Source: Gavia stellata
Taxonomy: Eukaryota; Chordata; Aves; Gaviiformes; Gaviidae
Reading direction: 5' to 3'
Length of the DNA stretch: 64,000 nucleotides
NCBI RefSeq assembly: GCF_030936135.1
Contig: NC_082598.1
Coordinates: 53,536,347-53,600,346 of the forward strand
In this document: positions 1 through 12,861 of the stretch, piece by piece
How the letters are laid out: every line of letters begins with the position of its first letter
How positions within the stretch are numbered: position 1 is the stretch's first letter
Notes under the pieces: model-generated
What the model was told of the DNA's origin: nothing
What the model saw: only the letters and a program-made list of their open reading frames with translations
The model's database searches: none
Made by a program: the position numbers and the translations under genes

Positions 1-3000
1 TTCACCACAGTAACGCTCGCTAAGATCGCTGTGTTGTTTTATCCCTTCTGAAGGAAATGCCAGAGCTTAGAGTTTCATTTTCAGCACCTCCCGTAATATA
101 TCTCACTCTTTCTATACACTTAATGTGTCTGTTCACAAATGTATCCATCAGCATCTATTCAGCGTGTGAGAACCGGGACTGGACTTTTGACTTGAAGGCT
201 GCACTTCTGTCAGCGCATAGGAGACTGAGACGAGAACTGCCGTCTCGTTTTAAAAGATACGGCAGAGACGTGCACGACAATTTAAAGCTCAACTGGTTAG
301 ACTCAGCAGATTCTCACCCCGAATTACCAGTCATTTAAACTTTTTTAAAATCATAAAATAAAAGATCATATTTATTGTACAAAATCCCAGTGAAGGGCAG
401 CGTTCTGTCCTCATGCACAAGTAATCCCAGCATGTTGTGAGAAGCGAAAGGCAGGGTTTTGACTGAGCGGATTTCAGCTCTCCATAGTCCATCTCTCCCT
501 TCTGTTGATGAATAAAGGTGAACTTCTGGGTGACAGAAAGGTGGTAACGGAGAAGGAATTCAAATAGCTGTTTTGCCTCTGATCTGTAGAGCGTGGAAGT
601 AAATCCCACTGCCAAACACTAGAAACTAACCCCCAAAATAAAAAATCGGAGCCATTCTTTTCTGCTCTTTCACTGCTGTTTTTCACACAGTTGGCAACAA
701 GAAGTTGAAGTACAGACAGAATTATTTTTCAAAAGCAGCAACACTTCCAGGGTGAGCAAGTTTCATTTATAATGCTATTATAATGAGCAGTATACTTACA
801 AACTCCCGTTTTCAGGTTATAACTTTCATTTAAAGTTACATAAATGAGGGTTAATGTCTGAGCTGGTGAATGAGAAGGTGTTCTTTGTAGGTGGTTTTTG
901 GCAACGTTTAACTCTCATTCTGCTAAGGTTTGCTTCAGGCTTCTCATATTATTCTGTGGGGAACAACATTCATACAGTCTTATCCTAGCAGGACATAGGA
1001 ATGCAAAGTACAGATCTCTTCAGAGAATAAAGACTCTTGCATAATTTGGTCCCATTTTCAGGGGCGTTTATGAAAAATAATATATTAAACCATTCAAAGT
1101 AAACCTGTCAATTCCCTTAGGTTTCCTTGCAGCAGTAGTCACTGCAGTCAGTAGCAATTATTTAAGAATTGCTCCATAGACTTTACATGTACTCTCTCCA
1201 AATATTTTTTCTGTATTAACAGCAAAATATCCCACAGAAAGTAGCATAAGACTGAGATTTTGAACGCTAAATGTTGAAAAATAGAAACAAATGCTGCACA
1301 TCTAATGCATTGTAATCTTGGAAAGGTATTTAATGCTCTGAAAATGTTAATGAAAAATTTATTTCTAGTGGCTTAAACAATGACCCCGCCAGGTGGGCTG
1401 AGAGCAGAGGAGACAGCAAAAGAGTAGTGTGCTATGTGAAACATGCTGAAGTTACCCTTAAAAGTCCAAATTGGGGACAGGGCACGCTGCCAGAACTGGA
1501 GAGCTTTTCTTACAGCTGCCCTGTACTCTAGTAGAGACTTCATGCATCAGGACTGCCATTTAATTAGTGCTAAATTTGTCTAATATTTGAAGCTAAAGCT
1601 TATAGTTGCTCTACTAGCAAACGCAGACGTTATTAGCTTGTAGCCACGTTGCACAGAGAGCCACGCGGAGTTTGAAAGGCGTCTTTGAACCTTTTCCTTC
1701 AATACTAAACTCAGGCAGCCCAGTGCTAATAGAAGTGAAGCTGCGGTGGAAACGAAAATGAACTGCCCTAAGAAGTGTGCATGCGGCGTGAAATGGTGCA
1801 CACTGCAACACATCAGTGGGAGAGGAGATGAGATTCTTAGCTAGCCTTATTTTTTCAGCCCACCTGCATTTTATGTGAGTTATTTCTTTCTCTCCTCCTT
1901 GCTGTCTCTTATTAAGTAAATGGAAAGAAGTAAAGTCAGCTTTCACGCAGTAGGATGTTTTGAAAAGACTTGAGTGATTGACTGTGGGCTTTGCCACCGA
2001 AGGAGAGCTACAAGGGAATACTTCCCTCCCTCCCTCCCAGAATGCCAGTTTTCCTTGATTCCATGGGAAACATTTGGTGTGTCCTCCGTGAGACTCTTTT
2101 ATCCAGCAGGGCTGGCCCAGCTGTGGCTGAAACCCTTGTTTCACCCCTGGGATTTAACCACTGATGTGGAGCTGCGGGCTCCTTACCTACTAAGAAAAAG
2201 AGTGTGGTTTGCATTAAGCCTTACTAAAACCCAGGATTACTTCTAAATGAATCTTTGGCATCTTTGTGAGACCAAACTTTTGAGGTGAATTTGTGAAACA
2301 GGGGTGTTCCCCAATGGTACGCTGCCTACTCTGACAAAGTCTTGAATACTGAGAGGACGGTGGAGTGGTTACGTGTTTTAACTGGGACCCATTATGTCCC
2401 TTTATTTTCACATCTAAATGGGGCGGTTTTAGTTTTTTATCGTAACTCTGTAGATATTGAAGTGACTATCTCCTTATTATGGCGACAAGTGTCTACAGTG
2501 ACTTCCTGTGAATTTTCTAAGTGCTAATTCCCCAGCATTTCTACTTTTGGAAAAAAAAAAAAAGAGGCACTTCTCTTTGGCTTTATCTTGTATTTCTTTT
2601 CAGTCTAATATGTGACCTTGACATCCTATTAAAATTTATAGATACAATAGGAAATTCCTGATTAACTTTTTCATCATTGTCCTTAATTTGTCTCCTAGAA
2701 GACTGGAAAGTGATATGGTTGATAGAGCTGATTGAAAAAGTTAAGACAATTAAAGAGCATAAGAAAGTACAGATTGGCAGAAAAATGTTTTGTTTTAGGC
2801 TCAAAAGTATTCAGAAATTGGAGTTATACTTGACTAATAGTTTCAACTAAATAAAAGCAGGATTTTTGAAAATTAGTACAACTCGTTCTCAGTAAAATGT
2901 AAATATTTTTCTTTCAAAATAACATTTCCGTGTAAACACTGATCTAGCTCTAAGCAACAAAACGAAAAATACAATTATTTCAAGAAGCAGTAAATAATCT

Positions 3001-6000
3001 AGAAAAGAAACTAAATCCTTTGGGCTGAACAATATGTGTTCAAAGTGACATTTGCAGGTTGGCTGGGACATTATCGGAGGAAGCTTCCATAGCTTATTTA
3101 AGCTTATTTCCAGTTTTTATTTTTTGTTTGGTCACCAAATTTGAAAAGTCCTTATGTGTTCATCCTCAAGCTTGGGCACCCCTGTTTTATTTAAAAAAGA
3201 ACAAACATCAAAAACCAATGACGACAGATAGAAAGAGACGCCGTCCGGGGGGAAGTATTACAGAGATGGGAGTGAAATGTGTGTATATATATATATATAT
3301 ATAAAGCGTGCAGCATGCTTGTGAAACCAGACCATGGAAATTTTAACTGACTGCTTTTCAAGGTGTCTTAATATTTCCATGCAAACTCCTCCATATGAGT
3401 GTCTTCTCCTCCTACTCGTATGGCAGCATCATTGATGACACTGGGTTCTTCAGGGAAAATGCACTTGCTTTCCAAAGCTATTTTCAAGTTAAACAAAGCA
3501 TCTCCCATGCCAGAAATGCAGATCACTTAGTGGCTTTCCTCAAACAGAAACTCCCAGGCGTCTCCTTCGATGAGTGCCCCACGGGAGCGGGGAACACTTG
3601 CCTTCTAAACACAGCCCAGGGAGGCCGGCCTGCCAGCTTGCAAAAATAACGTACGTGGAAGCAAGGTAAATAGTTTACATCTCCTTTGGCCTCTGGGTTG
3701 TGTCACGGAGCTGCTAGTTGAAATGAGCAAATCTGCTGCGGCCCGAAACGTGCGTCTCTGGAAGGGGAGGGTGGAGAGGCTGTGTTTTAGACAGCTTTTC
3801 GTGGTGAAAAAAAAGATTTCTACCGACCATGGCTGGCCAAAGAGCGTCATTGTGTCAGGTTTTGGCAGCAGACATCAAAACAGTACATGGGGCTTGAGTG
3901 TTTCGGGTATTGTGTCCTATTCTTCTTTCAAAGCCCAAGCAGGAAAGGAGTCATTTGCTTCTAATTCATACCTTTGTGAACCACAAAGTGCAGAAAGTGA
4001 AGAGCGTATCCAAACCATGGGCGTACAATAGCTGTCACCTCTCCTTTATTGCCTAAACGTTAGCTGTCTGCCCAGTGTCCATAGAGAAAGGGGAGTGAAA
4101 GATGCTTTAGAAATATTTGGATATTTTGGAAAGATGGCTCCAGAAAATGATTCTTTATATCTGAAATATGTGTCTGAGTTATGCGGGAGGAAACTTCGGT
4201 GACTAGGTTTTGACAGCTAAAATGAGAGCAGAGGAGACCTGCCCTAAATCCGCCAACCTCCAATTTTTCTTTGTTTGCAGCTTAAATCAGATATAAATCT
4301 GATCTCCGGGGATTATTTAGGTTTAGATTTCCATCGTTTGTTTTTCTTTAACAATAATCTCTACAGTTTAGGGAAGTCCCAGCACATGTGGTTTGGGACT
4401 GGAAGATGAAGCAGTCCCTCAACCAATGGCCTAGAAAATTAGGAGGGGGGAAACACCTGCACATCCCTGCTGGCTGAGGGATTTTGAAAGGGCTGTTGCT
4501 TTTGGCAAGAAGAGCTCCCTAGTTGGGGTCACTGTGGAAGCGGAGTCCTTTGCCCATACCCTAATTGCTGGGGGGGTGTCGAGAAGTTCATAAGCTGGGC
4601 TAATTGCTCGAGCGCATTGTCCTCCATCTCTTCTCCTTGAATGACCCTCTGGAAACCTTTTATTGAGCTGAAGCTGAGTGTCAGCCTCTTCAAATCTCAT
4701 GGCTGGCTTTACTGAGGAAAGGTTGGCCCCCGCCTGTCAGACAGTCCCGTGATGTCGTTTGGGGGATTTGGGTGACCCTCTGCTCAGGCGAGTTGGAAGG
4801 AGTATTGAGCTGACTTTCTCCCAGAAAGGGTGACAGGGCCAGAAAGGAGACACTGGTGGGATGGTCCATGTTTGCTGTAGGGCAAATCAAACAATGGATA
4901 TAGCATATCGACACACAGGAAAATTAGGAGGGGTGAATTCTTTGGGGGACGGGGAGATGATGTTTCTAAGGGAAATTTTCTAGTGCATCTGTTCTGTAAA
5001 TAGTTCTCCCCACATCTCTAAGATGGATGACTCGGGGTTATTTTTCAGTGTGTTGCTTTTTTTTTTTTTTCTTGTTCACATACTTAGTTTGAAAGGTCTC
5101 TAAAAGAAGCGTACAAAAAAAAAGAGAAAAAATCTGTTTTACTGGACTTTTTTGGACTTGTGTAAGAAATACAACATACAGACGGAGTAATTTGATTATG
5201 CTGGTTTCTTGTAAGCATGTCTGAAAAGCATGGGGTTTTTCGCTTTTAATTTGGCAGTATTTTGGTTTGAGCTATTCTGATACAATGATCTATATAAAGT
5301 ACATCTGGTCCTTGCTGGAAGTGTGCTGAGCCTCATTTTGCCACCATTGTTATGGGCAGAAACTGAATTTGCCTTAGGCAGAAACAAAAACTCCTGAGAG
5401 TGCTAAGAAGGAGCAATTTGCAGGGAAGGGGAAAGGTGGTCTTAAAACACTCGATTAATGTTATTGCTGAATCTGAAAATATTTTATACTAGTGAAGGGA
5501 ACCAGAAATATGATGCTAGAGTACTGTTGTTCCTAATAATCTCTCTCTGAATGGGTGTGAGGTTTTAAAGTCAAGGGTTTTGACTTCTTCCCAAGGCTCC
5601 CTGGTATTTCATGGGCTGCAGAACAATGAGTGTGAAATCCAAAAGGGACCCTGTAAATCTGTTACAGTGCATGCTGGGCTTGGTTTCACCTTCATTTTTA
5701 TCATCACAACTCGGTTTGTTTTCAGTGGGAACTAAAGTCAGGGCGAGAAACAGGGGAATTACTTCAGTACATAAATTTTTTAATTGGCTTTCTCTACCTG
5801 ACAGAGAGAAAGCAAGAGGAAATCTGCATTTATGAGATCTTGCCTTGAAATCCTAAACCCATTGGAGGCGATGGCAAAACTAACAACGCTTCCAGTAAAG
5901 CCAGGATTTCATTCTCTAGCTTCAGGATTTTTAAAGGGGTGAAGATTTGAGATCATGTCCTGTATTAGAGATGTACAGTTTGCAGAAATCACTGATTCTC

Positions 6001-8600
6001 TCCTGAAACGCAGCTAGCTTTGGAATTAAATCTGCTCAATTTAATGACTCACGTCAACAGTGCTGTTGAGGATAAAACTGAAGTAGTATGGTTGTTTTAT
6101 CCTGAGTGTATCACATCCTACTGAAACTGCAGCCGGCAGGATGTAGAATAAATTATAACGTGCTAATTCAGTTATTTTTGTATTTAACTCTTCCTCTTTT
6201 GGATACTTTTTCATGGCTATCTGACGCCCTTCTTTAAGTGTAGCTTCCCTGGTTTGTTGATTTATGACAATTGTTTTCATATAACAAATTCTGTTGTTGT
6301 TGAGTAACAAAAATATTTAGTTGATTGTACAGGAAAATATTTTTTTTCTCTCAGAGTATATTCTGGACTTCTCTGAACATGAATTTATTAACCTCATTCT
6401 TTTAGGTAGTCATTAAAAGTTTTGTTCTTGCTTGTTTGGAGGTTAGGTAACACTTAGTACAGAAGTAATGTGTATAGCCTACCAACACTTCCACAATCTC
6501 TAGGCTTGATGTTGAGCTTCATGTTTTTCTCATGTTGGGAATCAGGGTTTTAAACTTCAGTTTTAAGCCAACTTCCAAGATAAAGCTAACAGAGAGTACC
6601 CATGACATTTCCCCCTCAGTGATACTCCTTCTTACTTTTCTTGATACAGCCCAGCAGCTGGAATGCATGCCTCGCAGCTCAGCTCCTGAAGAGGGTCCTG
6701 CAACCGTAACTCACTATCCGTTTGGCAAACATTAGTCATAGCTGCAGCTGAATTTCCGATTGGCCTTCTTGGGTTTGTGCCGTCTGTGTTACATGTCATT
6801 TTTGTCGGTGAACAAAGTCGATGTTGCAGATAGGCGGACCTGCAAGTGCAGTATTCTACAGAAATAATTTTTGAGTAAGATTAGTTAATTACTTATAACC
6901 TAACTATGGTATGTTTTACAGAAGAAAATTATTAAAACTGACACATATTCTGATGTCACACATATTTAAGCGTTTACATTGATTTTCTGCTGAATGTAGT
7001 ACTGAATCTTTTAGTTGCATTTCCTAGGGCAAAAAATGTGAACTCTGTGCTGGGGCAAATCAACTGGCCTTTTTTGAAGGATTTTTCCACAGCCTGGCCA
7101 TGGAGATCAGCCCGGTTCTTTAGCTCATGGAGATGGTACTTTTGTCCGCCACCTTCAGTGCAAGGGGAAGCTACTTTGGAAGGGAAAACAGCATAGAAAT
7201 TTAAAGTATTACACGTAGGAAAGTGTGTGCGTGTCTATAGTCATCACATCCATCCTTAAAAACTGCTTTTACCCTTTTACTTCTCCAGCTGGCTGCAACT
7301 CAGGGATACTGGTTGTTTTATCCGGTACGGTCCCCACCCAGGAAAGGGCTTTAGAAAATCATTCCTCTGTTGCAGAGTTGAGTAGGGAATTAATTTAGCA
7401 GTGGTGCATTAAAAGAACAGCAATAAGAAATACAAGTTGGGAGGGAGTAATTTCAGATGACTTTATAGGAAAATAATACTCCCTGTGCTTATTTACAGAA
7501 TATCCAAATACTTTTTCTTATTCCTTAGTTAAGGTTGATCAGACCAATAGTTGGGCTGTGCAGCACGGAAACAACCTCTTATTTGTCAGAGACTTGACCA
7601 CCAACACATTCTTTAAGAATTCTGCTATTTTATAGAAGAAAGCTGACCACTTATATTTTTTTACCCTATATTTGGCATCTATTCCCTTACATATTCTGAT
7701 GGAAAATGTTGCACAATTCATGCATTTAGTTATGTTAACAGTATTTATAGTGAGTTATAGTACATTACACTGATGAAGAAGTTTAATTTTACATCTTTAC
7801 CTAGCTATAAAATAAACTATTTTATACAAATGAAAAGTTGAAAGCTTGGGAAAATATTTTTCTTTCTCTCTGAAATTACACAGCATCTCAGCTTAAAACA
7901 CATATTTGCTGTAGGTCCCTTGTTCTTATGACTTGGAGTATTTTTAGAGATTGACTGGGGCTGAAAGAACTGAAACTTCAGCTGGATGACAATTTCCATC
8001 TCTAAAATAGCTAAAAAGAAGAAAAGGGAAAGAAAAATCTAATTTTGATTTTTTTCAATTCATGTCGGTGAGCATAGCCCCTTCCTTGCAGTTTCACGTG
8101 AGGTCTCTAGAAGACCCACGCTATTGTATTTTGTTGGCATTAGTTGTAACTTCTCATTGACTTTTGCTGAAGTCAGAGTTTCTAATTCAATTTTAATGGG
8201 CTAATGGAAGCTTGGTGAACTTCAGATGGGATCTCAGTTGAAATAAGTAGACAGCAGCCTTTCTTCTCTTACCTGGGTCTTCTCTAAAAAGCATACCAAC
8301 CCCAAAATAGCAACCCCCAAAAACTTGATCAAAGAAGAGAAGGCAGCTTGTCACGTCAGCTAGCGACTTGGCAAGCAACGTGTCGCATCAGAGGGCTGTT
8401 GCCTGTCTCCTATTTGCTTTTCCTTCTCCTCAGGGGTAGCAGTGCTCCTCTTGCCCTCGCTGTAGTCTGCAGCAGTCATTTTGGAGTGCTTCCTGGGGGA
8501 AACCTGGGAAGGGAGAAGGGCTTCCCTTCCCAGGGGAGTGTGAGGACCAGCGGGAAGGGCATGCGGAGGCTGCCCTCCTGTAGAGGACTGAGTGTGTCGC
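1..8600. other. Non-coding, presumed 5' intron of BMPR1B (part 1)
   Basis: No open frame here resembles a known protein; all are short, and many overlap on both strands. Visible content is a (TA)10 microsatellite at 3284-3303, a 13-A run near 2551-2563, a T-run near 5057-5070 and otherwise AT-rich unique sequence. CpG is rather frequent in the first 330 bases. BMPR1B is known to have several non-coding 5' exons spread over large introns, so assignment to a 5' intron is an inference from position only. I could not recognise any 5' UTR exon. Confidence 0.55.
3284..3303. repeat. (TA)10 microsatellite
   Basis: Twenty bases of perfect TA alternation directly after a GTGTG run, seen in the sequence. 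Probably length-polymorphic. Confidence 0.95.
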
Positions 8601-8689
8601 ATTGCATGTGTGCTGGGTGTACAGATACATACCTGCTGGGAGCAAGCGGGGCCTGGTTTGGGATTGGGAGTCCATATTGCACGTGCTTT

Positions 8690-9130
8690 TAAAGAGATGT
8701 GAAAGTGGGGCAGATGCAGAAAGGCTGAGGAAGGAGTCGGGGTCAGATGGTTTTGACAGAAATCATTTGGGAAGTGAGGAGAAAATAAGTGAGAGAGAAA
8801 GGGGAAAAATATCAGTGAGCTTGTCAAAGCATCATTGGAAAGCGGGAGGAGTGAGGGGCTGGAAGAGGGATCAGGGTATAGAAGAGAATAGAAGAAAGGC
8901 AACTGAGAGAGAGGGAGGCAGTCCAGAGGCATATAAATGGGGGGAAAATGAGGTTTTGGAAGGAAACTTACTTGGTTTATTTACAAGAAAACTCCGTGAA
9001 GAAAGAAACAAATATAAAAAAAAAAGGCCTGAGAAAAAGAAATCAAGACATTATGGAGGAAAGTAGGTTAAGGGAAAACAGGAAAGAAGAGAGAGTGATT
9101 TGAAGAACAGAAGACTAAATTATGGGAAAC
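8690..9130 (+). repeat. Purine-rich (G/A) low-complexity tract
   Basis: About 440 bases in which the + strand is strongly enriched in A and G, with many GAGA, GGAA and GAAAG words and an A-run near 9018. Open frames of 154 codons (+) and 190 codons (-) run through or beside it, but their composition (Glu/Lys/Arg-rich on +, Ser/Pro-rich on -) is what such skewed DNA gives by chance. Confidence 0.75.
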
Positions 9131-12100
9131 GTTGCTTTATTTCTGTTTATAAATGGTGTGAAATACAACACTTAGATTTTTCTTTTCAGCGTGGTAGGGA
9201 GGGCATAAGCAGTCGTTCGTGCTGTGCTTACCACCACGTGCACCTCAGAGCACGTGCAGTGCACAGTATTGCACGGTGCCTCTCTCTGCAGTACGGTCTG
9301 TAACTGAGGGGGCCAGAGCGTGGAGTGGCTGCTTCTTGTGCAGGGCTATTGCTTCGGCTTGCTGCGTAAGTTTGTTCATAAACAGCGATTTTCATTTAAG
9401 AAGTCACTTGTTTTATAGACTTAGATGCATATGTTCACAGTGTTATACCACAGACTTGTGCTCATTGTGCACGCATGAAGAGCGGCTATGAGGACCATAG
9501 CTTTCATTCTTACCTATTGACATTATCGTATTGATAGTAGCAGTATTTCCAGTTTTCAAATAATGTCATTTTCACAGTGATTTTTTTCAGTATAACTATT
9601 TGTTCCCCCAGTTCGGAGCCTTCATGGGTTATTTATTTACATATTTCTTTTTATATATAAAATATTTCCTTTTTATATATTAATACATATTTTATGTATG
9701 TAATATATAAGTACTATAAATGAAAACGTTTATTTACTTATTATTTATTTCCTTCAGAAAACCCCTACCAGCTTGAAGTGAACTGACCAAAGACTGTGGA
9801 TGCATGGCTTGCCTTCTCCCAGTGCTTTTGCCTGCATTTCTTTTCCCGGTGTCCTTATTCCTAGCGATCCCTCTTGGGTGTTTGCATGTTGAACAACAGG
9901 CAAAAGAATCACTGGAAAATGCAGCACTGTTTGGTCTGCTGTTTTCCTCAGAACAAGCAAGTTACGGTACACCTGGTTTTACCGTTTCAGGATTGCTGTC
10001 AGAGTGTGTGGTTAGGATAGGCAGATACCCTCTGGCTGCGTGTCTCCTTTCTGCATTTCGTTATCCTGAGCAGTATTTGGGGTTTCAGGCTGTTCGGGAC
10101 AATCTGGATGGAGCGGGGGAGGAAGGAATGCCTGCAGATGGTATTCTTGTGCCAGTCCTGTGATAATGATTTTCATCTGCAAACCAGAAGTGCTTTTAAA
10201 AGAACGTTATTGTTCACATCAGTGACCTGCAGATGGCAAGGTGCATCACAGAGCATCTGGGATAAGGTCACACAGGCAGTCATCGGTTTGGGAGGAAGAT
10301 CTGCTCCTGGTTTCTGCATGTCATAACCTCGCTTTTATGTTATGCTGCTTTGCAGAGTGCTTGAATGCAGACTAGCTCTATTTTGTCTCCATGATAAAGC
10401 TAGGTGAAAGCATGTTCAAATTTTTTAGTCGTTTTAATGGCAATAGCTATCAGAGAACAGAGTCCGTGTGTCCCACTGAAGGCAACAGGATTTGTCTAGG
10501 GAAGGATGCAAGGCCATTTCAGGAGCTTGAAGAATGGCACATCCAGGAAAACACCTGCTTTAGGAATACCGTCCTGTTAATTCACTGGGCTTGCCCGCTT
10601 GCTGAGACGAGTCACCCATATAAATGTATCAAACCCTGTTTGGAGAGTGGTCCTTTTACTCTATATTTGTTTATGGGAACAGAACCTCTCTCTCTCTTAA
10701 TCTCTGTGTCATAGTCTTTAGGATATTACCACCATATGATGAAACTGAATATTTTTATTGAACCTATTGTGTGTGCCAGTCGAGCTGAATAGGAGAAATG
10801 ATACGGGAGAGAACATAAAAGGAGTTTCTTTTCTTTTTAGATGGGCATAAGGGAGTTCAATATTACCAGAAAAACTGCTTTGAACAATGCTGATAAAGAA
10901 GAGGTTTAATGAGGCTGGGGCTGTTTGCGGAAAATTAGTCTGCATTAGGGTAATATTCCTTCAGGGAGCGTTTATAATGCCTGCAGGAATGTGGGGGGGA
11001 CGGATCAGATTCCGGCGCAACCTTGCAAGCTTTCAGCTGCCGACGCGCGGTGCACCTGCGTGTTCCCCTGTCTGACCTCAGTGCGGGCTTGAAAAGCTCT
11101 GGCATCTGGAAGTGCGAGGAAAGATCAGGTTTTTAATTTTTGTGACAAAAAAAAATTTCCATCTTTTTCTTGATGCTTAGAATGCCTTGTATTTTACATC
11201 TTTTTAAAGAATACTGGAAACTGTTTTGTGGCTATGCTTTAGTGTTTTGCTTTTTTTTTTCTTTTAATTTTATTAAACTAGTATCTTAAAGATCTCATAG
11301 AGATATGTCCAAATAGATGAATAGCATTCAGTGAAAAGTTTGGTTAGTTGGCAAGACTCGAGAAAATAATTTCATACTCTGTTGCTTATCTCGGTAAGAA
11401 TGTTCACCCTAGCAAGTGCAGATTCAGGCAAGACAGCTTTGGCATTTATCTCATTTGCAGAGAGGTTTGGGGTAGCATCTCATTTTCAAATCGTAGCAAT
11501 GTGGAGATAAAATGTAAATACTACTCTACAAGGATTGCCACCTCATAACGTTATACTTCAAAACTGGTATCTGCGGTAGTAACTTGCAGATTGTAAGTGC
11601 ATGTAATTTGCGTCGCTTGAAATTAACTGTTTTGTAATTACGCTTTGATTCGTGTTTCTTTATCAGACGTTACGGAGTGGTTAAGCTATGCTGCTTACGA
11701 ACTTCCATGTCAGTAATTTCGCGGTATAAAATTGTGCTTACTAAATGCACAGATTTTTCTTTTTGGAATTTAAAAGTTGCTCACTTTGGCATCTGTAGCT
11801 TATTTCTTGCAATCTACTTAATTGAGTAGCTTCTCTGTTTATCTTAAAATGCAGATAAATGGCTTTCAGAGCAGTGTTTATAGCTTAATAGTTCCTGAAA
11901 TAAGAGTCAACATTATCTCCTAGACTCTACCAGTCATAACTAATGATCCCTCTGCTTACACTGTTGAGCGAGTCAGGAGACACTGAACTCTGCAGAGAGC
12001 AAGGGCCCTGTGCAGTGGGAGGATAGTTTGGATGGGATGGCGCCTAGTAGACAAGGCTTTCATGGCTCGGTAGTGTTAATTGGGAACTGAAATCTGTCCT

Positions 12101-12560
12101 CGGCCACCTCTAACCTCCTATCACTGAACTGTTCTTCTACGAATATGGATACGGACCCAAGGGTGAGTTGACAGCACACAGTAGTCTTATTTCTCTCATC
12201 ATTTAAAGTAAATAATACCAGTTTACTCCTATACTTGCTTCAGTTTTGCCCATCAGAGCACATTTGGCAATGTGAAATCTCTGCAGAAATTGGGGATATT
12301 TTTAATGTTCCAAACATCGCTGGCAGCCAGCCTAACAGAGGCATTGTGTCGAGAGCTGAAATAGGATGAGAAAATAATTAGGCAGCTGGCGATTACTGCA
12401 TTTTGTCCACGGGCTTTTTTTATGACATTTTAATGTATTAATGAAAGTAAGTTGCCTTTTTTATATTTTCCTGACAAGTCCTTTGGCTTGGTTCCTGAAT
12501 GGAGAGTGGTAGGCTCTCCCTTGTAATAGGGTTAAGTGCACGCTTCAGGAAGAGAGAGGG

Positions 12561-12562
12561 GA

Positions 12563-12594
<32 letters not shown>

Positions 12595-12596
12595 AA
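12561..12596. repeat. (GAAA)n microsatellite
   Basis: About eight to nine perfect GAAA units followed by a short A-run, preceded by GAGAGAG. Confidence 0.95.
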
Positions 12597-12811
12597 AAAA
12601 GAGTAGATTTACCACTCATGAGAAATGCTATATTATTATTCTCTTGGGAACAAAAGTTGCCTGTTTATCCATGAAATTTAAATAACATGGGGAGCAACAA
12701 TGCCTCATGGCCTTAAGCATTAATATTCTTCTATACTTCTGTCAACTTGTTCTTACAATCTTTTACCTGAGATTTTTTAGCTTGCAAGAAGAGTGTTTAT
12801 TGGAAATTGCG

Positions 12812-12861
12812 AACATAGGTGTTGCGAGATGGATATAACATAGGTGTTGCAGGATGAGGTT
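12812..12861. repeat. Two-copy near-tandem repeat, about 25 bp unit
   Basis: The words AACATAGGTGTTGC occur at 12812 and again at 12837, each followed by a similar GA/GATG segment. The copies are adjacent with a few differences. Confidence 0.75.

Noticed and set aside
1614..2144. 176-codon minus-strand frame
   Set aside because: No recognisable motif, overlapping frames of similar size on both strands, and no splice or codon pattern supporting it.
8360..8932. 190-codon minus-strand frame rich in Ser, Pro and His
   Set aside because: It is the complement of a purine-rich tract; composition explains its length. It has no domain and competes with a 154-codon frame on the other strand.
9804..10163. 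Frame starting with a hydrophobic stretch (MACLLPVLLPAFLF), also considered as a signal-peptide exon
   Set aside because: No donor giving a split Ala codon and no resemblance to the human long isoform as recalled.
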